64,000 nucleotides of DNA, taken from positions 2,046,001-2,110,000 of the forward strand of contig NZ_CP113918.1 in the NCBI RefSeq assembly GCF_029395495.1, in the 5' to 3' direction. Source of the stretch: Bifidobacterium sp. ESL0769. GTDB taxonomy: Bacteria; Actinomycetota; Actinomycetes; Actinomycetales; Bifidobacteriaceae. How positions within the stretch are numbered: position 1 is the first letter of the stretch; each line of letters opens with the position of its first letter. The notes under the pieces were generated by a model. The model was not told the origin of the DNA, made no database searches, and saw nothing but the letters and a program-made list of their open reading frames with translations. The position numbers were made by a program, and so were the translations under genes. Shown piece after piece: positions 8,735 to 18,665 of this stretch.

Positions 8735-10963
8735 ATGGCACAGATTTTTGACGCACCCTCGAAGGCATTGCTCCGCAGTCAGATTGCCGAGCACATCGCA
8801 GAAACCGAGAAGTCCGATAAGCGCAAGGCGCTGCCGGAGGAACAACCGCTGCCGGCTGACCGTTATTTCGACCGCGAGCTGAGCTGGCTCAAATTCAACA
8901 AGCGTGTACTCGAAATGGCGGAGGATCCTGAAGTCCCGCTGCTGGAACGCGCCAACTTCGCAGGCATCTTTGCCTCGAACCTCGATGAGTATTTCATGGT
9001 GCGCGTCGCTGGCCTCAAGCGCCGTATCGACACCGGCATCGCGGTGACTTCGGCGTCCGGCTTGAGCCCACGCCAGCAACTGCGTTCGATCAGCGAAACC
9101 GCGCACGAACTGCAGGCCGAGCACGCCAACGAAGCCATCAAGCACATCCTTCCCGAGCTGGCGAAGGAACATATCGTTTTGCTGAGCTGGGACAGACTCA
9201 CCAGCGCCGAGCAGGAACGGCTTTCGCGTTATTACCGTCAGCAGGTCTTCCCGGTTCTGACGCCGCTCGCGTTCGACCCGGCCCACCCCTTCCCCTATAT
9301 TTCTGGCGGTTCGCTGAACCTCGCCGTTTTGGTGGAGAACCCGAACAGTGGCAAGACCCATTTCGCCCGCGTAAAGGTGCCAGACAATCTGAACCGCTTG
9401 GTTCCCGTCGACGATCTGACCGACGAGGAAAGCCGTGAGGAACGCTATGGTTTCATCACCATGGAGAACCTCATCATCGCCCACCTCGAATCGCTCTTCC
9501 CCGGCATGATCATCAAGGAGGCGCGTTCGTTCCGCGTCACTCGTAACGAGGACATCGACGTCGAAGAGGATGACGCCGAAAACCTACTGAACGCGATGGA
9601 AAAGGAACTGCTGCGCCGTCGTTTCGGGCCGCCGATTCGCTTGGAGATCAGCGACACCACAAGCCCGTTCCTCTCCCAGCTTCTGGCACGTCGTCTGCGC
9701 GTCAGCGAGGACGAAATTTTCCGTCTGCCCGCCCCGCTCGACATGAAGCTGATGTTCGAGCTGCAGGATATTGACCGGCCGGACCTCAAGAACAAGCCGT
9801 TCATCCCGACCACGAACCGACAGATTGCAACGGTCGAGTCGAGCCGTGCGCAGGATATTTTCGCCGCCATCCGCGAGCGCGATATCCTTCTGCACCATCC
9901 TTACGATTCGTTCTCCACTTCCGTACAGGCTTTCTTGGCCCAAGCTGCGGCCGACCCGAAGGTGCTGGCCATCAAGCAGACGCTTTACCGTACCTCCAGC
10001 AACTCGCCGATCATCGACGCGCTGGTCGATGCGGCGCATGCCGGCAAGCAGGTCTTGGCACTGGTCGAGATCAAGGCGCGGTTCGATGAGGATGCGAACA
10101 TCGCGTGGGCCCGCAAGCTCGAACGCGCAGGCGTCCATGTCGTTTACGGCATTGTCGGCTTGAAGACCCATTGCAAGCTTTCGCTGGTCGTGCGCCAGGA
10201 AGCAGACGGGCTGCGCCGTTATTGTCATGTCGGCACCGGTAATTACAACCCGAAGACCGCTCGTCAGTACACCGATCTCGGCCTGCTGACCTGCGACCCG
10301 GTGGTCGGGCAGGATTTGACTCGCCTGTTCAACCAGCTTTCCGGCTATGCACCGCGCTCCAGCTTCCATCGTCTGTTGGTCGCCCCGCGCACCTGCCGCA
10401 GCGGACTCATCCAGCGCATTCGCCGCGAAGAGGACGCCGCACGCGCCGGCCACGAATCCTGGATCAAGATCAAGGTCAATTCCATCGTCGACGAAAAGAC
10501 CATCGACGCACTCTATCGCGCCAGCCAGGCCGGGGTGAAAATCGACCTCGTCGTACGCGGTATCTGCGGCCTGAAACCCGGTGTTCCAGGCTTGAGCGAG
10601 AACATCCGCGTCCATTCCATCCTCGGCCGTTTCCTTGAGCACAGCCGCATCTACGCCTTCGCGAATTCCGCGGGCCCGCAGATCGGTGAAGGCCCGGCCT
10701 CCGGACCGGAAGTCTGGATCGGTTCGGCCGATTTGATGCACCGTAACCTCGACCGCCGCGTGGAGGCGCTGGTACGCATCACCGACCCTGAGGAAATCAC
10801 CTCGCTCATCGATTACGTCGATCTGCAGATGGCCGATACCACCTCGTCCTGGCACATGCAGCCGGACGGCACCTATATCCGCCATTCGCACGATAAGGAC
10901 GGCAAGCCTCTAGTCGATTGCCAGGAACTGCTGATCAAGACCCACCAGCGTGGCCGTAAATAA
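8735..10963 (+). CDS. ppk: Polyphosphate kinase 1
   Basis: Reversible synthesis of inorganic polyphosphate from ATP. The 742-aa product is of typical PPK1 length and starts with the N-terminal domain [16 protein letters not shown]. The phospholipase-D-like catalytic histidines are H479 (KTHCKL) and H498 ([10 protein letters not shown]). Their 19-residue spacing equals that of E. coli H435/H454. The gene is followed after 21 bp by a MutT1-like Nudix/phosphatase gene, an arrangement seen in other actinobacteria. The upstream region carries DnaA-box-like sites (8584-8592 and 8624-8632). Confidence 0.97.
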   Translation: MAQIFDAPSKALLRSQIAEHIAETEKSDKRKALPEEQPLPADRYFDRELSWLKFNKRVLEMAEDPEVPLLERANFAGIFASNLDEYFMVRVAGLKRRIDTGIAVTSASGLSPRQQLRSISETAHELQAEHANEAIKHILPELAKEHIVLLSWDRLTSAEQERLSRYYRQQVFPVLTPLAFDPAHPFPYISGGSLNLAVLVENPNSGKTHFARVKVPDNLNRLVPVDDLTDEESREERYGFITMENLIIAHLESLFPGMIIKEARSFRVTRNEDIDVEEDDAENLLNAMEKELLRRRFGPPIRLEISDTTSPFLSQLLARRLRVSEDEIFRLPAPLDMKLMFELQDIDRPDLKNKPFIPTTNRQIATVESSRAQDIFAAIRERDILLHHPYDSFSTSVQAFLAQAAADPKVLAIKQTLYRTSSNSPIIDALVDAAHAGKQVLALVEIKARFDEDANIAWARKLERAGVHVVYGIVGLKTHCKLSLVVRQEADGLRRYCHVGTGNYNPKTARQYTDLGLLTCDPVVGQDLTRLFNQLSGYAPRSSFHRLLVAPRTCRSGLIQRIRREEDAARAGHESWIKIKVNSIVDEKTIDALYRASQAGVKIDLVVRGICGLKPGVPGLSENIRVHSILGRFLEHSRIYAFANSAGPQIGEGPASGPEVWIGSADLMHRNLDRRVEALVRITDPEEITSLIDYVDLQMADTTSSWHMQPDGTYIRHSHDKDGKPLVDCQELLIKTHQRGRK

Positions 10964-10984
10964 CAATCAAGAAGCGGGCGCTAA

Positions 10985-12481
10985 ATGACCTCCGAGATTA
11001 AACCATCACATGTCGTTGAATCGGCGGGGGGCATTCCCTACCGTTGGATCGCCGCGGGCAAGGCTACGAACGTCGACGAACGAGCTGTAAAGGCTAGCAA
11101 GTTCGCCGAGGCTCGTGCCTCCCGCAGCACCAGCAAGCGCAAGCGGCGGAAGCACAAGCTGCCATTGACCGAAGCCGAAATCCATTTCCGCGCCATCATC
11201 ACGCAGCTGGAAGTCTGCCTGGTGCATCGCCCGAAATATGACGATTGGAGCTGGCCGAAAGGCAAACTCGAGGAGCACGAGTCCAGCCGTCATGCCGCGA
11301 TACGCGAGATGGAAGAGGAAACGGGCGTGCCGGTGGCGCTGGGCCCAAGCATCGGCGAGGTCGAATATCCACTCAATTCCGAAGGTAAGAACTCAAAGCA
11401 CAGCAAGACCAGCGGAACAATTTATACCAAGCATGTCGTCTACTGGATGGCTCACCCGATTTCGCCGGAAACGGCAAAAAGTCGTGAGCAGGCTGTCGGC
11501 ACCATTAAGCCTGCGAAAACCAGTGAAATCGACGAAGTGCGATGGCTGACCATCCCGCAAGCCCGCAAACTGCTTTCGCATCCGCTCGACCGCGATATTC
11601 TCGACCAGTTTGTCGACCGCATCCAGGAAGGCGCGCTCAAGGCGCAGAAGCTGATTATCGTTCGTCACAGCAAAGCGGTCGCGCGTAAAAAGTGGAACGG
11701 TACCGACGCCAATCGCCCCATCATTCCGCGCGGCGCAGCGGCAAGCTTCGCACTGAATCAGGAGCTGGGGTGCTATGCCCCGCAAAAACTTGTTTCCTCT
11801 CCCTGGCTGCGTTGCATGGAAACGCTCGAACCTTACGCTTGGCATACCGGGCTTGAGACCGAGCAACTGCCGGCGCTTACGGAAGACGCCTTCGCGGCAG
11901 ATCCCGATGCATCCTGGCAGTGTGTTTCAGACGTCATCGACGATTTGTTTGCTGAAACCGATGGCCTATCCGTGGCCAAAAGCGCCGTACGGGTCGGTAC
12001 CAAAGCCGTGGTCAAAATCAGTGATACCACCGATGCCGGTAGCTCATCAGGTAAGAATGCCGACAAATCGGCAAACGACGACAAGAGCGAAAACTCCGCC
12101 TCTGCGATATCCGATTCGGATAAGAATGCCGAAGATTCGACGGTATCAACGGATGATTCCCCATCGCCCAATCAAAAAGAAAACGCTGACGATACCGATA
12201 ATGCAGCTTCTGCCCCAGACGAGAACCCAACGGCAGCTTCTACACCGGAAACTACGCCGAAACAGTACAGTAGGGCCACCGCCATCTGCATGCATCGGCC
12301 GGTCATCGGCGGGATTTTCGAGCATCTGCGCACCATGTGCGCCTCGAAATCGCTGGCCAAACAGCTCATCGCTAAGTCGCCTTATATGCCGACGGGTAAT
12401 GCGGTAGCATTGTTTATCGTGAAAGACGCGGAAGGCCCGCGCATCATCGATATTCAAAGAATGGCTCCAGTTGTCTACTAA
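10985..12481 (+). CDS. Nudix hydrolase fused to histidine phosphatase (MutT1-like)
   Basis: Two-domain protein comparable to mycobacterial MutT1, which sanitises 8-oxo-GTP and cleaves dinucleoside polyphosphates. A complete Nudix box lies at residues 93-115 (GKLEEHE...REMEEETGV). The histidine-phosphatase domain starts at about 223 (LIIVRHSKA, R227/H228) and has its second histidine near the C-terminus (ICMHRPVIGG). An ~85-residue Ser/Asp/Asn-rich insertion (about 345-430) interrupts the phosphatase domain and is unusual. A lysine/arginine-rich stretch (51-58) lies before the Nudix box. The gene forms an operon with ppk and overlaps the next gene by 11 bp. Confidence 0.9.
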   Translation: MTSEIKPSHVVESAGGIPYRWIAAGKATNVDERAVKASKFAEARASRSTSKRKRRKHKLPLTEAEIHFRAIITQLEVCLVHRPKYDDWSWPKGKLEEHESSRHAAIREMEEETGVPVALGPSIGEVEYPLNSEGKNSKHSKTSGTIYTKHVVYWMAHPISPETAKSREQAVGTIKPAKTSEIDEVRWLTIPQARKLLSHPLDRDILDQFVDRIQEGALKAQKLIIVRHSKAVARKKWNGTDANRPIIPRGAAASFALNQELGCYAPQKLVSSPWLRCMETLEPYAWHTGLETEQLPALTEDAFAADPDASWQCVSDVIDDLFAETDGLSVAKSAVRVGTKAVVKISDTTDAGSSSGKNADKSANDDKSENSASAISDSDKNAEDSTVSTDDSPSPNQKENADDTDNAASAPDENPTAASTPETTPKQYSRATAICMHRPVIGGIFEHLRTMCASKSLAKQLIAKSPYMPTGNAVALFIVKDAEGPRIIDIQRMAPVVY

Positions 12482-13457
12482 CCCAGTGCATTACAGTTCC
12501 GGTTCCGTCAATTCCGCTCATCCTGGCTTCGCACCCGCTCGAACGGGTTCCTCACGCCCGGCACGCCCTGCCCAGCTCGACCCGGCGTTGACCGAGAAAA
12601 TGGCCGGCGGCATGGATCCCGAGGAAATCAACGAAATGAGCCATGCTTCGGCGCAGGCGATGCTCGACCGCGTGCACCATACGCAGGATCCACAAATCGT
12701 GCAGCGGGTGCTGACACTGGTCGACCGCGAAGGAGTCGACATCATTGCGGAACTGTGGAGCAGGTCGGAGCCCGATTCCCTGCCTGGCATCCTTTGGCGA
12801 CTTTACCTGCTGCGCACATGGATGCGCAAGAACCAGCGATCGCTGGCAAGCCTGTACCGTATCGCCGAGCCGGAGGACACGGCCGCTTCTGCTATCGCCG
12901 GTGTCGATACTCCCCCAACCGCCGAAGACATCGTGCATACCGCAGATTCCATACTTTCCGGCGCATTCACCGGTGATTTTGCCGTCGCGCTCGAACGTGC
13001 CTCGGCCTTCATCGACGTGATTGCCAAAGGACTTGCAATTCGTGCGAAAATGCTGACAAGCAAAGCACGCAAGGTCGAAGCCGCGGAAGCAGCCCGTCGC
13101 GAGGCGCATATGCGTGATTTGCAGCGTGAAGTTGAGGCAGCAGAAGCGGCACAACGGCTCTCCGACGAGGCCAACAATGTCGCCGATAGCGACGATGCCA
13201 ATCACGGCAAGGATAATCGCACAGATTATGGCGAAAGCGACCGCAACAACCCCGCCGCCAACCGTTACAACTCTGCCCTGAGTGACGCCGACACACGCTA
13301 TCGTCAAGGCAAAGGCCCGGCGAGTTCAGCCGGTCCGGCCTCCAACGACCCTCGCACCATTGCCGCGCGCCTGCTGCACACCGGCAGCAACCTGATGACG
13401 ACTTCCGCGGATTTCCGCCACGGAGCCGGCCTCTGGCGCCAGGGAAAGCTCGAGTAA
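12471..13457 (+). CDS. Hypothetical protein, ppk-mutT operon
   Basis: 328-residue protein of unknown function. It starts with TTG inside the end of the Nudix gene, which suggests translational coupling; the next in-frame Met is residue 44. Residues about 37-200 are helical and moderately conserved-looking (DPEEINEMSHASAQAML, then a leucine-rich helix LPGILWRLYLLRTWMRKNQ). Residues about 205-240 form a likely coiled coil rich in Ala/Glu/Arg, and the rest is low-complexity Asn/Asp/Ser. There are no membrane segments. The fixed place behind ppk and MutT1 suggests a link to nucleotide or phosphate housekeeping, but this is only inferred from position. Confidence 0.75.
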   Translation: MSTNPVHYSSGSVNSAHPGFAPARTGSSRPARPAQLDPALTEKMAGGMDPEEINEMSHASAQAMLDRVHHTQDPQIVQRVLTLVDREGVDIIAELWSRSEPDSLPGILWRLYLLRTWMRKNQRSLASLYRIAEPEDTAASAIAGVDTPPTAEDIVHTADSILSGAFTGDFAVALERASAFIDVIAKGLAIRAKMLTSKARKVEAAEAARREAHMRDLQREVEAAEAAQRLSDEANNVADSDDANHGKDNRTDYGESDRNNPAANRYNSALSDADTRYRQGKGPASSAGPASNDPRTIAARLLHTGSNLMTTSADFRHGAGLWRQGKLE

Positions 13458-14078
13458 TCCAACATTGCACAACCGACAGATTCAAGTAATCTGGCACGCA
13501 CACCCAAATCGAGCAACCCAGTAAGTTCCGTCCGTCAGCCCTGAGCAATCCTGCATTCATGTCAGTCAAACTCAAGTAATCCGGCGTCACGTAAACACTC
13601 GTAAACCCTCACTTTACGCGCTCGGCGTGTAAACGTAGGATGACCAGTTATACTTAGAGACGCGCTGGACCGTGCTTAAGCCCCGGGCTTCATTTTTTGC
13701 CGCTGCGAGCGGCGTTCGCGCCGACAGGCGCTTTCGCGGTTCAGCGTTTTACTCTTCAATATCAGCTTTGATTTCATCGTGTCAGGCTTATCACGAATCC
13801 TGTGTGTAGACATGCTCATCAGCTAGTCCGGAAATCGTCAATATCGCAAAATGCGACTTCCCCCGCAGTAGAAGGGGTATATGTGCGGGAAACAACGTAT
13901 TCTGCAACGTTAAATGCGACTTTTCCCGCACATGTACCCCATTTAGCGCGGGAAAAGACGCATTTATGAGAGAGCCCGTTCGAATGCCGATAACTTACCA
14001 AGCCACGATGTTGTGACGGCACGCACAATATTCAATTTTCGATTTTCAAATAACCACGGCTGGGCATATCCTAGAAGT
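13458..14078. other. Long intergenic region before upp
   Basis: About 620 bp without a credible gene. It holds a small GCCGCT-GCG-AGCGGC hairpin (13699-13713) and the palindromic element at 13848-13965. No clear promoter consensus for upp was recognised. Confidence 0.6.
13848..13965. repeat. TTTCCCGC palindromic intergenic element, copy A
   Basis: Two adjacent inverted-repeat units. The second has arms 13912-13929 and 13948-13965 that match at 17 of 18 positions (AAATGCGaCTTTTCCCGC against its complement). The first (13848-13893) is a looser version built on the same CTTCCCCCGCA...GTGCGGGAAA blocks. A related pair lies at 31310-31427. Confidence 0.75.
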
Positions 14079-14717
14079 ATGCAACTTCAAGTTTTGGATC
14101 ACCCGCTGGTCGAGCACAAACTCACCGTTCTACGGGATAAGAACACACCCTCCAACATCTTCCGCGAGCTCGTTAGCGAGCTTGTCACCCTCGAAGCCTA
14201 TGAAGCGACGCGCAACCTCGACGTCGTCGACAAGGATATCGAAACCCCGATCTGCAAGATGACCGGAAAGCATCTCGCTTCCCCACGTCCGATGGTCGTT
14301 CCGATTCTGCGCGCCGGCCTCGGCATGCTCGACGGCATGACCAAGCTCCTGCCGACCGCCGAAGTTGGCTTCCTCGGCATGCGCCGCGATGAAGACACGC
14401 TCGACATCATCACCTACGCGAACCGCCTGCCCGAAGACTTGACCGGCCGTCAGGTCTTCCTGCTTGACCCGATGCTCGCCACCGGCGGCACCACCATTGC
14501 GGCAACCCACTACCTGATTGAGCGCGGCGCGAAGGACATCACTTCCATCAACATCATCGCCGCCCCCGAAGGCCTGAAGCGCGTCGAAGATACCCTCGAC
14601 CCCAGCATCAACCTCAAGGTTGTGGTCTGCGGTGTCGACGATCACCTCAACGAGCACGGCTACATCGTCCCCGGCCTCGGCGACGCCGGCGATCGCCTCT
14701 ATGGCCTGATCGACTGA
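14079..14717 (+). CDS. upp: Uracil phosphoribosyltransferase
   Basis: Salvages uracil to UMP with PRPP. The product from the ATG at 14079 is 212 residues (MQLQVLDHPLVEHKLTVLRD), the normal Upp length. The frame is open 22 codons further upstream, but that extension is unlike the family. The PRPP loop reads LLDPMLATGGT, and the uracil-binding C-terminus ends GLGDAGDRLYGLID. The gene is monocistronic, followed by a strong terminator and convergent with the UbiB-like kinase gene. Confidence 0.96.
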   Translation: MQLQVLDHPLVEHKLTVLRDKNTPSNIFRELVSELVTLEAYEATRNLDVVDKDIETPICKMTGKHLASPRPMVVPILRAGLGMLDGMTKLLPTAEVGFLGMRRDEDTLDIITYANRLPEDLTGRQVFLLDPMLATGGTTIAATHYLIERGAKDITSINIIAAPEGLKRVEDTLDPSINLKVVVCGVDDHLNEHGYIVPGLGDAGDRLYGLID

Positions 14718-14749
14718 ATTTCCTCCAACAACTTCCATTTAAACAGCAC

Positions 14750-14788
14750 GAGGTTCTTTCCAATTACATTTGGGAAGAACCTCTTTTG
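14750..14788 (+). terminator. upp terminator
   Basis: 12-bp stem (GAGGTTCTTTCC with GGGAAGAACCTC, one G-U pair) followed by TTTT, 33 bp after the upp stop. Confidence 0.85.
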
Positions 14789-14861
14789 TTGCCACAGTCA
14801 TTCGCTGACAGCAATAAAACTTACAAAATCGTATGCATTAAGCCGAATGAAAATTGTTTAC

Positions 14862-14905
14862 TATACTGCTCAATCCGTCATAAAAATCATAAGTTGAACA
14901 GTATA
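14862..14905. repeat. Inverted repeat between convergent genes
   Basis: TATACTGCTCAA and TTGAACAGTATA form an 11-of-12 inverted repeat with a 20-nt loop, between upp and the 3' end of the kinase gene. It could be a weak terminator for the minus strand; there is no clear U-tract. Confidence 0.45.
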
Positions 14906-14971
14906 ATGCACAACCAACTTCTAAATTGCCAAGTTGTACATTACGGTATTCATTTTCCCATCCAATTGCTG

Positions 14972-16801
14972 CTACTTGTTTTTCGCGGCTTTCTTGGCTT
15001 TGCGACCTTTGAAGTAGATGTCGAAAACGATCCAGACGCTCAGGATGAAGGCGATGACGTAGCCCATGAAGCCGACGACAGGGATGCCGAAAACGATGGG
15101 TTTCATTCCGGCGTAATAGACGATGGACGAGCCAACGAACAGGCCGACCACGATAAGCGCCATCGTCAGACGATTGGTCATATCGGAAATCTGCTTCAGC
15201 GGTTCCTCGCTGCCAACAATCTCCATATTCATCCGCAACTGGCCGCGCGTGAGCATGCGCATGGCGATCTTGCTTTCAGCGAGCGCGTCGAGCGAGCCGT
15301 GCAGCGCCTTGTTACCTTCGATACTGAGCGTCTTGATTTCGTCCTTGGCAACCTCGTCTAGGCGTTTGCTTCTGGTGGCATGGTCGGTGATAATCTCAAT
15401 CATGTTGACATCGGGAATGAATTCGTCAAGCAGACCTTCAAGTGTGACCAGCGCACGGCTCATCGTCGTGACGGTCGAAGGGACTTCGATGCCGTGCCGT
15501 TGCGCGAGATTGGTCAGGGCCATCGCGAACTCAGCGACGTTGAGATCGGCCAAGTCCACTTTGCCGTATTCCTCCACGATGACGTCGAGATCTCTCAGAA
15601 GATGCGGATAATCCTCGGAATCCGGTTGGACGTCAGCAAAACGCAATAGCCCGTCGGCAAGCGCCGGCGAATCCTGCTTGCCGACCGCGAAAATCATCTG
15701 CCGCAAGAGTCCTCGGGTCTTACGGTCGAGACGGCCGACCATACCCAGATCAATCAGTACGATCTTGCCGCCGGAAATGATGACATTACCCGGATGCGGA
15801 TCAGCGTGGAAGAAGCCGTTGTCGAGAATCTGCGCGGCGTAGTTGTCGACCAGCTTGGTGCCGATTTCCTTCAAATCGTAACCTTCGGCGATGAGTTTGT
15901 CGGTATGGTTAAGCGAGATGCCCTCGATATAATCCATCACCACCACGTGCTGGGTGCACAGGTCCATATACGGCTTCGGGCAGTCCATATAGCGGAACGG
16001 CTCGCAAAAACGCTTGAATTCGGCGAGATGCTGCGCTTCCTTTAGAAAGTCCGTCTCGTCCTCGAAGGTATCCCACAGTTCCTCGACCACGCCGCCGAGG
16101 TCGACAACCTGCATGCTGGAACCCAATTTCGTGGCCGCCTTGGCGATTGAGCGCATGATGGAAACATCCTGCGCCATCGTCTGCCGTACGCCCGGCCGCT
16201 GCACCTTCACGGCCACATCCTCTCCGGTGACGAGGATAGCGCGATGGACCTGAGCCAGCGAAGCAGAACCCAACGGCTTCGGGTCAATGTCGGCAAAAAT
16301 CTCGTCCACCGGTCGCTTGTATTCCTGCTCCAATGTTTCGACGACGGTCTGGTAAGGCATCGGGTCGGCGTCTGCGCGAAGTTTCGCCAGTTCGTCGCAA
16401 TATTGCTGCGGCAGAATCTCGGAACGCATCGAAAGCATCTGCCCGACCTTGACGAACGTGGGGCCGAGCGCTTCCAGCATCAGCCGCATTTTGCGCGGCG
16501 TAAGGCCTTTCGTGATGTCGAACTGGCTCATGATACGCAGGATTTGGCTGAGCCGTTTGGCCTTCCCGCGCCGGGTCAGGTGATAGCGTTGCGCAAAGGT
16601 CTCGCGGCGTCGCCCAAACAAGCTGAATTCTTCGCCGTTTTGATAGCCGTCCAGCTGGGAATCCATGTCTTCAAAGTGTTCTTTGGACTGATTGGCATTT
16701 TCGGATTGAGCACGGCTTTCGTTGCCGGAATCATCCTCGAGGTCATTTCGGGCATAGTCGCCCTTCAGCGCGGCATTGGAAACCTTATCGGCCATCGTCA
16801 C
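14972..16801 (-). CDS. ABC1/UbiB-family atypical kinase
   Basis: 609-residue ABC1/AarF/UbiB-like protein. The family motifs are FVKVGQMLSMRSEILP (KxGQ), the Ala/Ser-rich loop LGSASLAQVHRA in place of a P-loop, VAVKVQRPG (ATP-site Lys), and a DPHPGN catalytic segment with LIDLGMVGRL. Two C-terminal hydrophobic helices anchor it to the membrane. About 60 acidic residues precede the kinase. Bifidobacteria are not known to make ubiquinone, so a role in quinone synthesis is doubtful and some other membrane-lipid role is likely. The start may be GTG at 16801 or ATG at 16795. A phasin-like gene lies just upstream on the same strand. Confidence 0.9.
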   Translation of the reverse strand: MTMADKVSNAALKGDYARNDLEDDSGNESRAQSENANQSKEHFEDMDSQLDGYQNGEEFSLFGRRRETFAQRYHLTRRGKAKRLSQILRIMSQFDITKGLTPRKMRLMLEALGPTFVKVGQMLSMRSEILPQQYCDELAKLRADADPMPYQTVVETLEQEYKRPVDEIFADIDPKPLGSASLAQVHRAILVTGEDVAVKVQRPGVRQTMAQDVSIMRSIAKAATKLGSSMQVVDLGGVVEELWDTFEDETDFLKEAQHLAEFKRFCEPFRYMDCPKPYMDLCTQHVVVMDYIEGISLNHTDKLIAEGYDLKEIGTKLVDNYAAQILDNGFFHADPHPGNVIISGGKIVLIDLGMVGRLDRKTRGLLRQMIFAVGKQDSPALADGLLRFADVQPDSEDYPHLLRDLDVIVEEYGKVDLADLNVAEFAMALTNLAQRHGIEVPSTVTTMSRALVTLEGLLDEFIPDVNMIEIITDHATRSKRLDEVAKDEIKTLSIEGNKALHGSLDALAESKIAMRMLTRGQLRMNMEIVGSEEPLKQISDMTNRLTMALIVVGLFVGSSIVYYAGMKPIVFGIPVVGFMGYVIAFILSVWIVFDIYFKGRKAKKAAKNK

Positions 16802-16901
16802 CTGAAATCAAACATAGTTATACAGCACATTGCCACCTGTCCTCGGCTATTTCAAGCGCCGGACCAAGATACTAAAAAGACGAGAGGCAATGATGCTAAA
16901 A

Positions 16902-17180
16902 TTACTCGGCTTTCTCGTCGCTTTCGTCGGACTTGTCAGCTGCGGGCTTGTCAGTGTCATCTGCCTCAGCCTTGGCGTTCTGCTCTTTCATGTCATCCTT
17001 GACTTCCTGCGCCTTGTGCTTGAGCTCGGTGTTGAGCGTCCTGCCCTGCTCCACCGTCAGCTCGCCCTTCTTCACCAGTTCGTCAACGATTTCCTGCCCT
17101 TTTTCGGCAGTGGTCGCCAGCGCTCCGATACCGGCCAGAAATATGGTGCGCAGCCCGTCGCCCAGTTTGTAATCAGCCAT
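16902..17180 (-). CDS. Small phasin-like protein
   Basis: 92 residues. An N-terminal hydrophobic-amphipathic helix (LRTIFLAGIGALATTAEKGQ) is followed by a coiled-coil-like helix (EIVDELVKKGELTVEQGRTL) and an acidic Asp/Lys/Glu-rich tail. This matches the short phasin/PhaF-like proteins found beside UbiB-like kinases in actinobacteria. It probably sits at the membrane surface or on lipid. It is 100 bp upstream of the kinase gene on the same strand, suggesting a shared transcript. Confidence 0.7.
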   Translation of the reverse strand: MADYKLGDGLRTIFLAGIGALATTAEKGQEIVDELVKKGELTVEQGRTLNTELKHKAQEVKDDMKEQNAKAEADDTDKPAADKSDESDEKAE

Positions 17181-17297
17181 GATTCCTCTTTCGTTAGTAG
17201 TGATACTTGTAATTATTTTAAGCCTTTACTATCGAAATAGCCAAGAGACGAACTTCGGCAATACCAGCCAATAAACACCCTTCCTACTGTCTCGTTG

Positions 17298-18332
17298 CTA
17301 TTTGACGGCGAATGCAGTATCACGCATCATCAGCACGGGACGTATCAGCGAATGTCGTTGTTCAAGCTTCTCGCCATTCATCAGCGCCAGCATCTTCCGC
17401 CCTGCCAAACGTGCCATTTTAACCGGATTCTGACGAATCGTCGTCAAACCAACGATGGGCGCCAATTCATTGTCGTCGAATCCGATAACCGACATGTCTT
17501 CGGGCACACGGACGCCAAAGCGCTTGAGCCGGCCAATCAGCGGTACGGCAAAATCGTCGGTCTCCACGCAGATGGCCGTGGGCCGCGGACGCAACGCCAG
17601 TAACTGCGCGACGGCGACCTCCAGGGCGTCATCTTTGGATCGATAATCGTTCGCCTCACCCAGCACAAGATTATGTACCTGGTTTTTATCGAATCCTTGA
17701 CTCAACGCCGCCTTCATGAACATTTCTGCGCGTAGTTGAGAACTCAGCTGCAAATCGCCGGGAGCGGGCCACCCGACAAAGGCGATATTCTCGTGTCCCA
17801 TATTCCTAAGCAAATCAATGGCATCGCTCATGGCCTGTCCATCATCGAGCAGGACGGAAGCATCGAATCCGTCGATGGTGCGTGAATCCAATCCGACCGA
17901 GGGGATGGAAAGTCGTTTGAGAATATCGGATTGGCCGGTATTGAGGTTGATCGAACAAACCATAATTCCGTCGACGTTGCCGTCAGAAGGCAATCTGTCG
18001 AAAAACTTATTGAGTCTTTGAGCAGTGCCCGCGACAACGGGCACCACATCATAGCCTGCCGGGGAAAGAATCTCATATGCCCCTTCAAGCACCGAGGAGT
18101 CGAACCACGTGTTGAGCGAGTCCGCCAACAGCAATGAAACCCGCATGGTCTTGCCGCTCGCCAACGAAGAGGCATTGCGTGAAAATTGGAAGTGCAAGCG
18201 CTTCGACGCCTCTTGCACCTTCAACCTTGTAGAATCGTCGACGCGATCCAGCCCGCGCAACGCACGGGATACTGTCGAATCCGAAACACCGGCTTCAAGC
18301 GCCACATCATGCATGGTGACTCTACCCAACAT
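17298..18332 (-). CDS. LacI-family transcriptional regulator
   Basis: 344-residue repressor. The N-terminal LacI helix-turn-helix reads VTMHDVALEAGVSDSTVSRA with the hinge helix around NASSLASGKT. A periplasmic-binding-protein-like sugar domain follows, including SVIGFDDNELAPIVGLTTI near the C-terminus. AGGAGG precedes the start; ATG at 18332 or the adjacent TTG at 18329 are both possible. It is divergent from the OPA transporter operon, whose promoter carries a LacI-type operator, so it is the likely regulator of that operon. Confidence 0.92.
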   Translation of the reverse strand: MLGRVTMHDVALEAGVSDSTVSRALRGLDRVDDSTRLKVQEASKRLHFQFSRNASSLASGKTMRVSLLLADSLNTWFDSSVLEGAYEILSPAGYDVVPVVAGTAQRLNKFFDRLPSDGNVDGIMVCSINLNTGQSDILKRLSIPSVGLDSRTIDGFDASVLLDDGQAMSDAIDLLRNMGHENIAFVGWPAPGDLQLSSQLRAEMFMKAALSQGFDKNQVHNLVLGEANDYRSKDDALEVAVAQLLALRPRPTAICVETDDFAVPLIGRLKRFGVRVPEDMSVIGFDDNELAPIVGLTTIRQNPVKMARLAGRKMLALMNGEKLEQRHSLIRPVLMMRDTAFAVK

Positions 18333-18490
18333 TGCCTCCTGAAAACACCCTGATTCCTTGGTATTCCTATATCTTACAACCGGGTTTTCAACCTCTGAGA
18401 CGAAAGGCCGTCAGCCGATTACGCAATCCGTGCGTACTCCTTTTCATCGATATCGTACGGTTAGCTCAAAGTAACAGAGAATGCAGGTAT

Positions 18491-18518
18491 TTGACAATCA
18501 TTGTGCAAGCGCTATTAT
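18491..18518 (+). promoter_or_regulatory. Promoter with embedded LacI-type operator
   Basis: TTGACA (18491-18496), 16-bp spacer, TATTAT (18513-18518). The spacer carries TGCAAGCGCTA, which matches the LacI-family core with its central CG. A repressor bound here would block polymerase. It lies about 150 bp before the transporter start; a second palindrome TTTACA-N3-TGTAAA is at 18558-18572. Confidence 0.7.
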
Positions 18519-18665
18519 TAAAATTGTTGGCTTTTTAAAAGGAAATTAAAAGTACTATTTACATTTTGTAAATGCGCTTTTATAGAACAGAGCAGTATGC
18601 AAAGTGGCTCCTTCAAAGATGCCGGCACCAGTTAACTAAAAGAGAACACAGCACAAGGAGGTCGC

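Noticed and set aside
13912..13965. Eukaryotic E2F-type TTTCCCGC binding sites
   Set aside because: The match is to a bacterial intergenic palindrome; the resemblance is coincidental.
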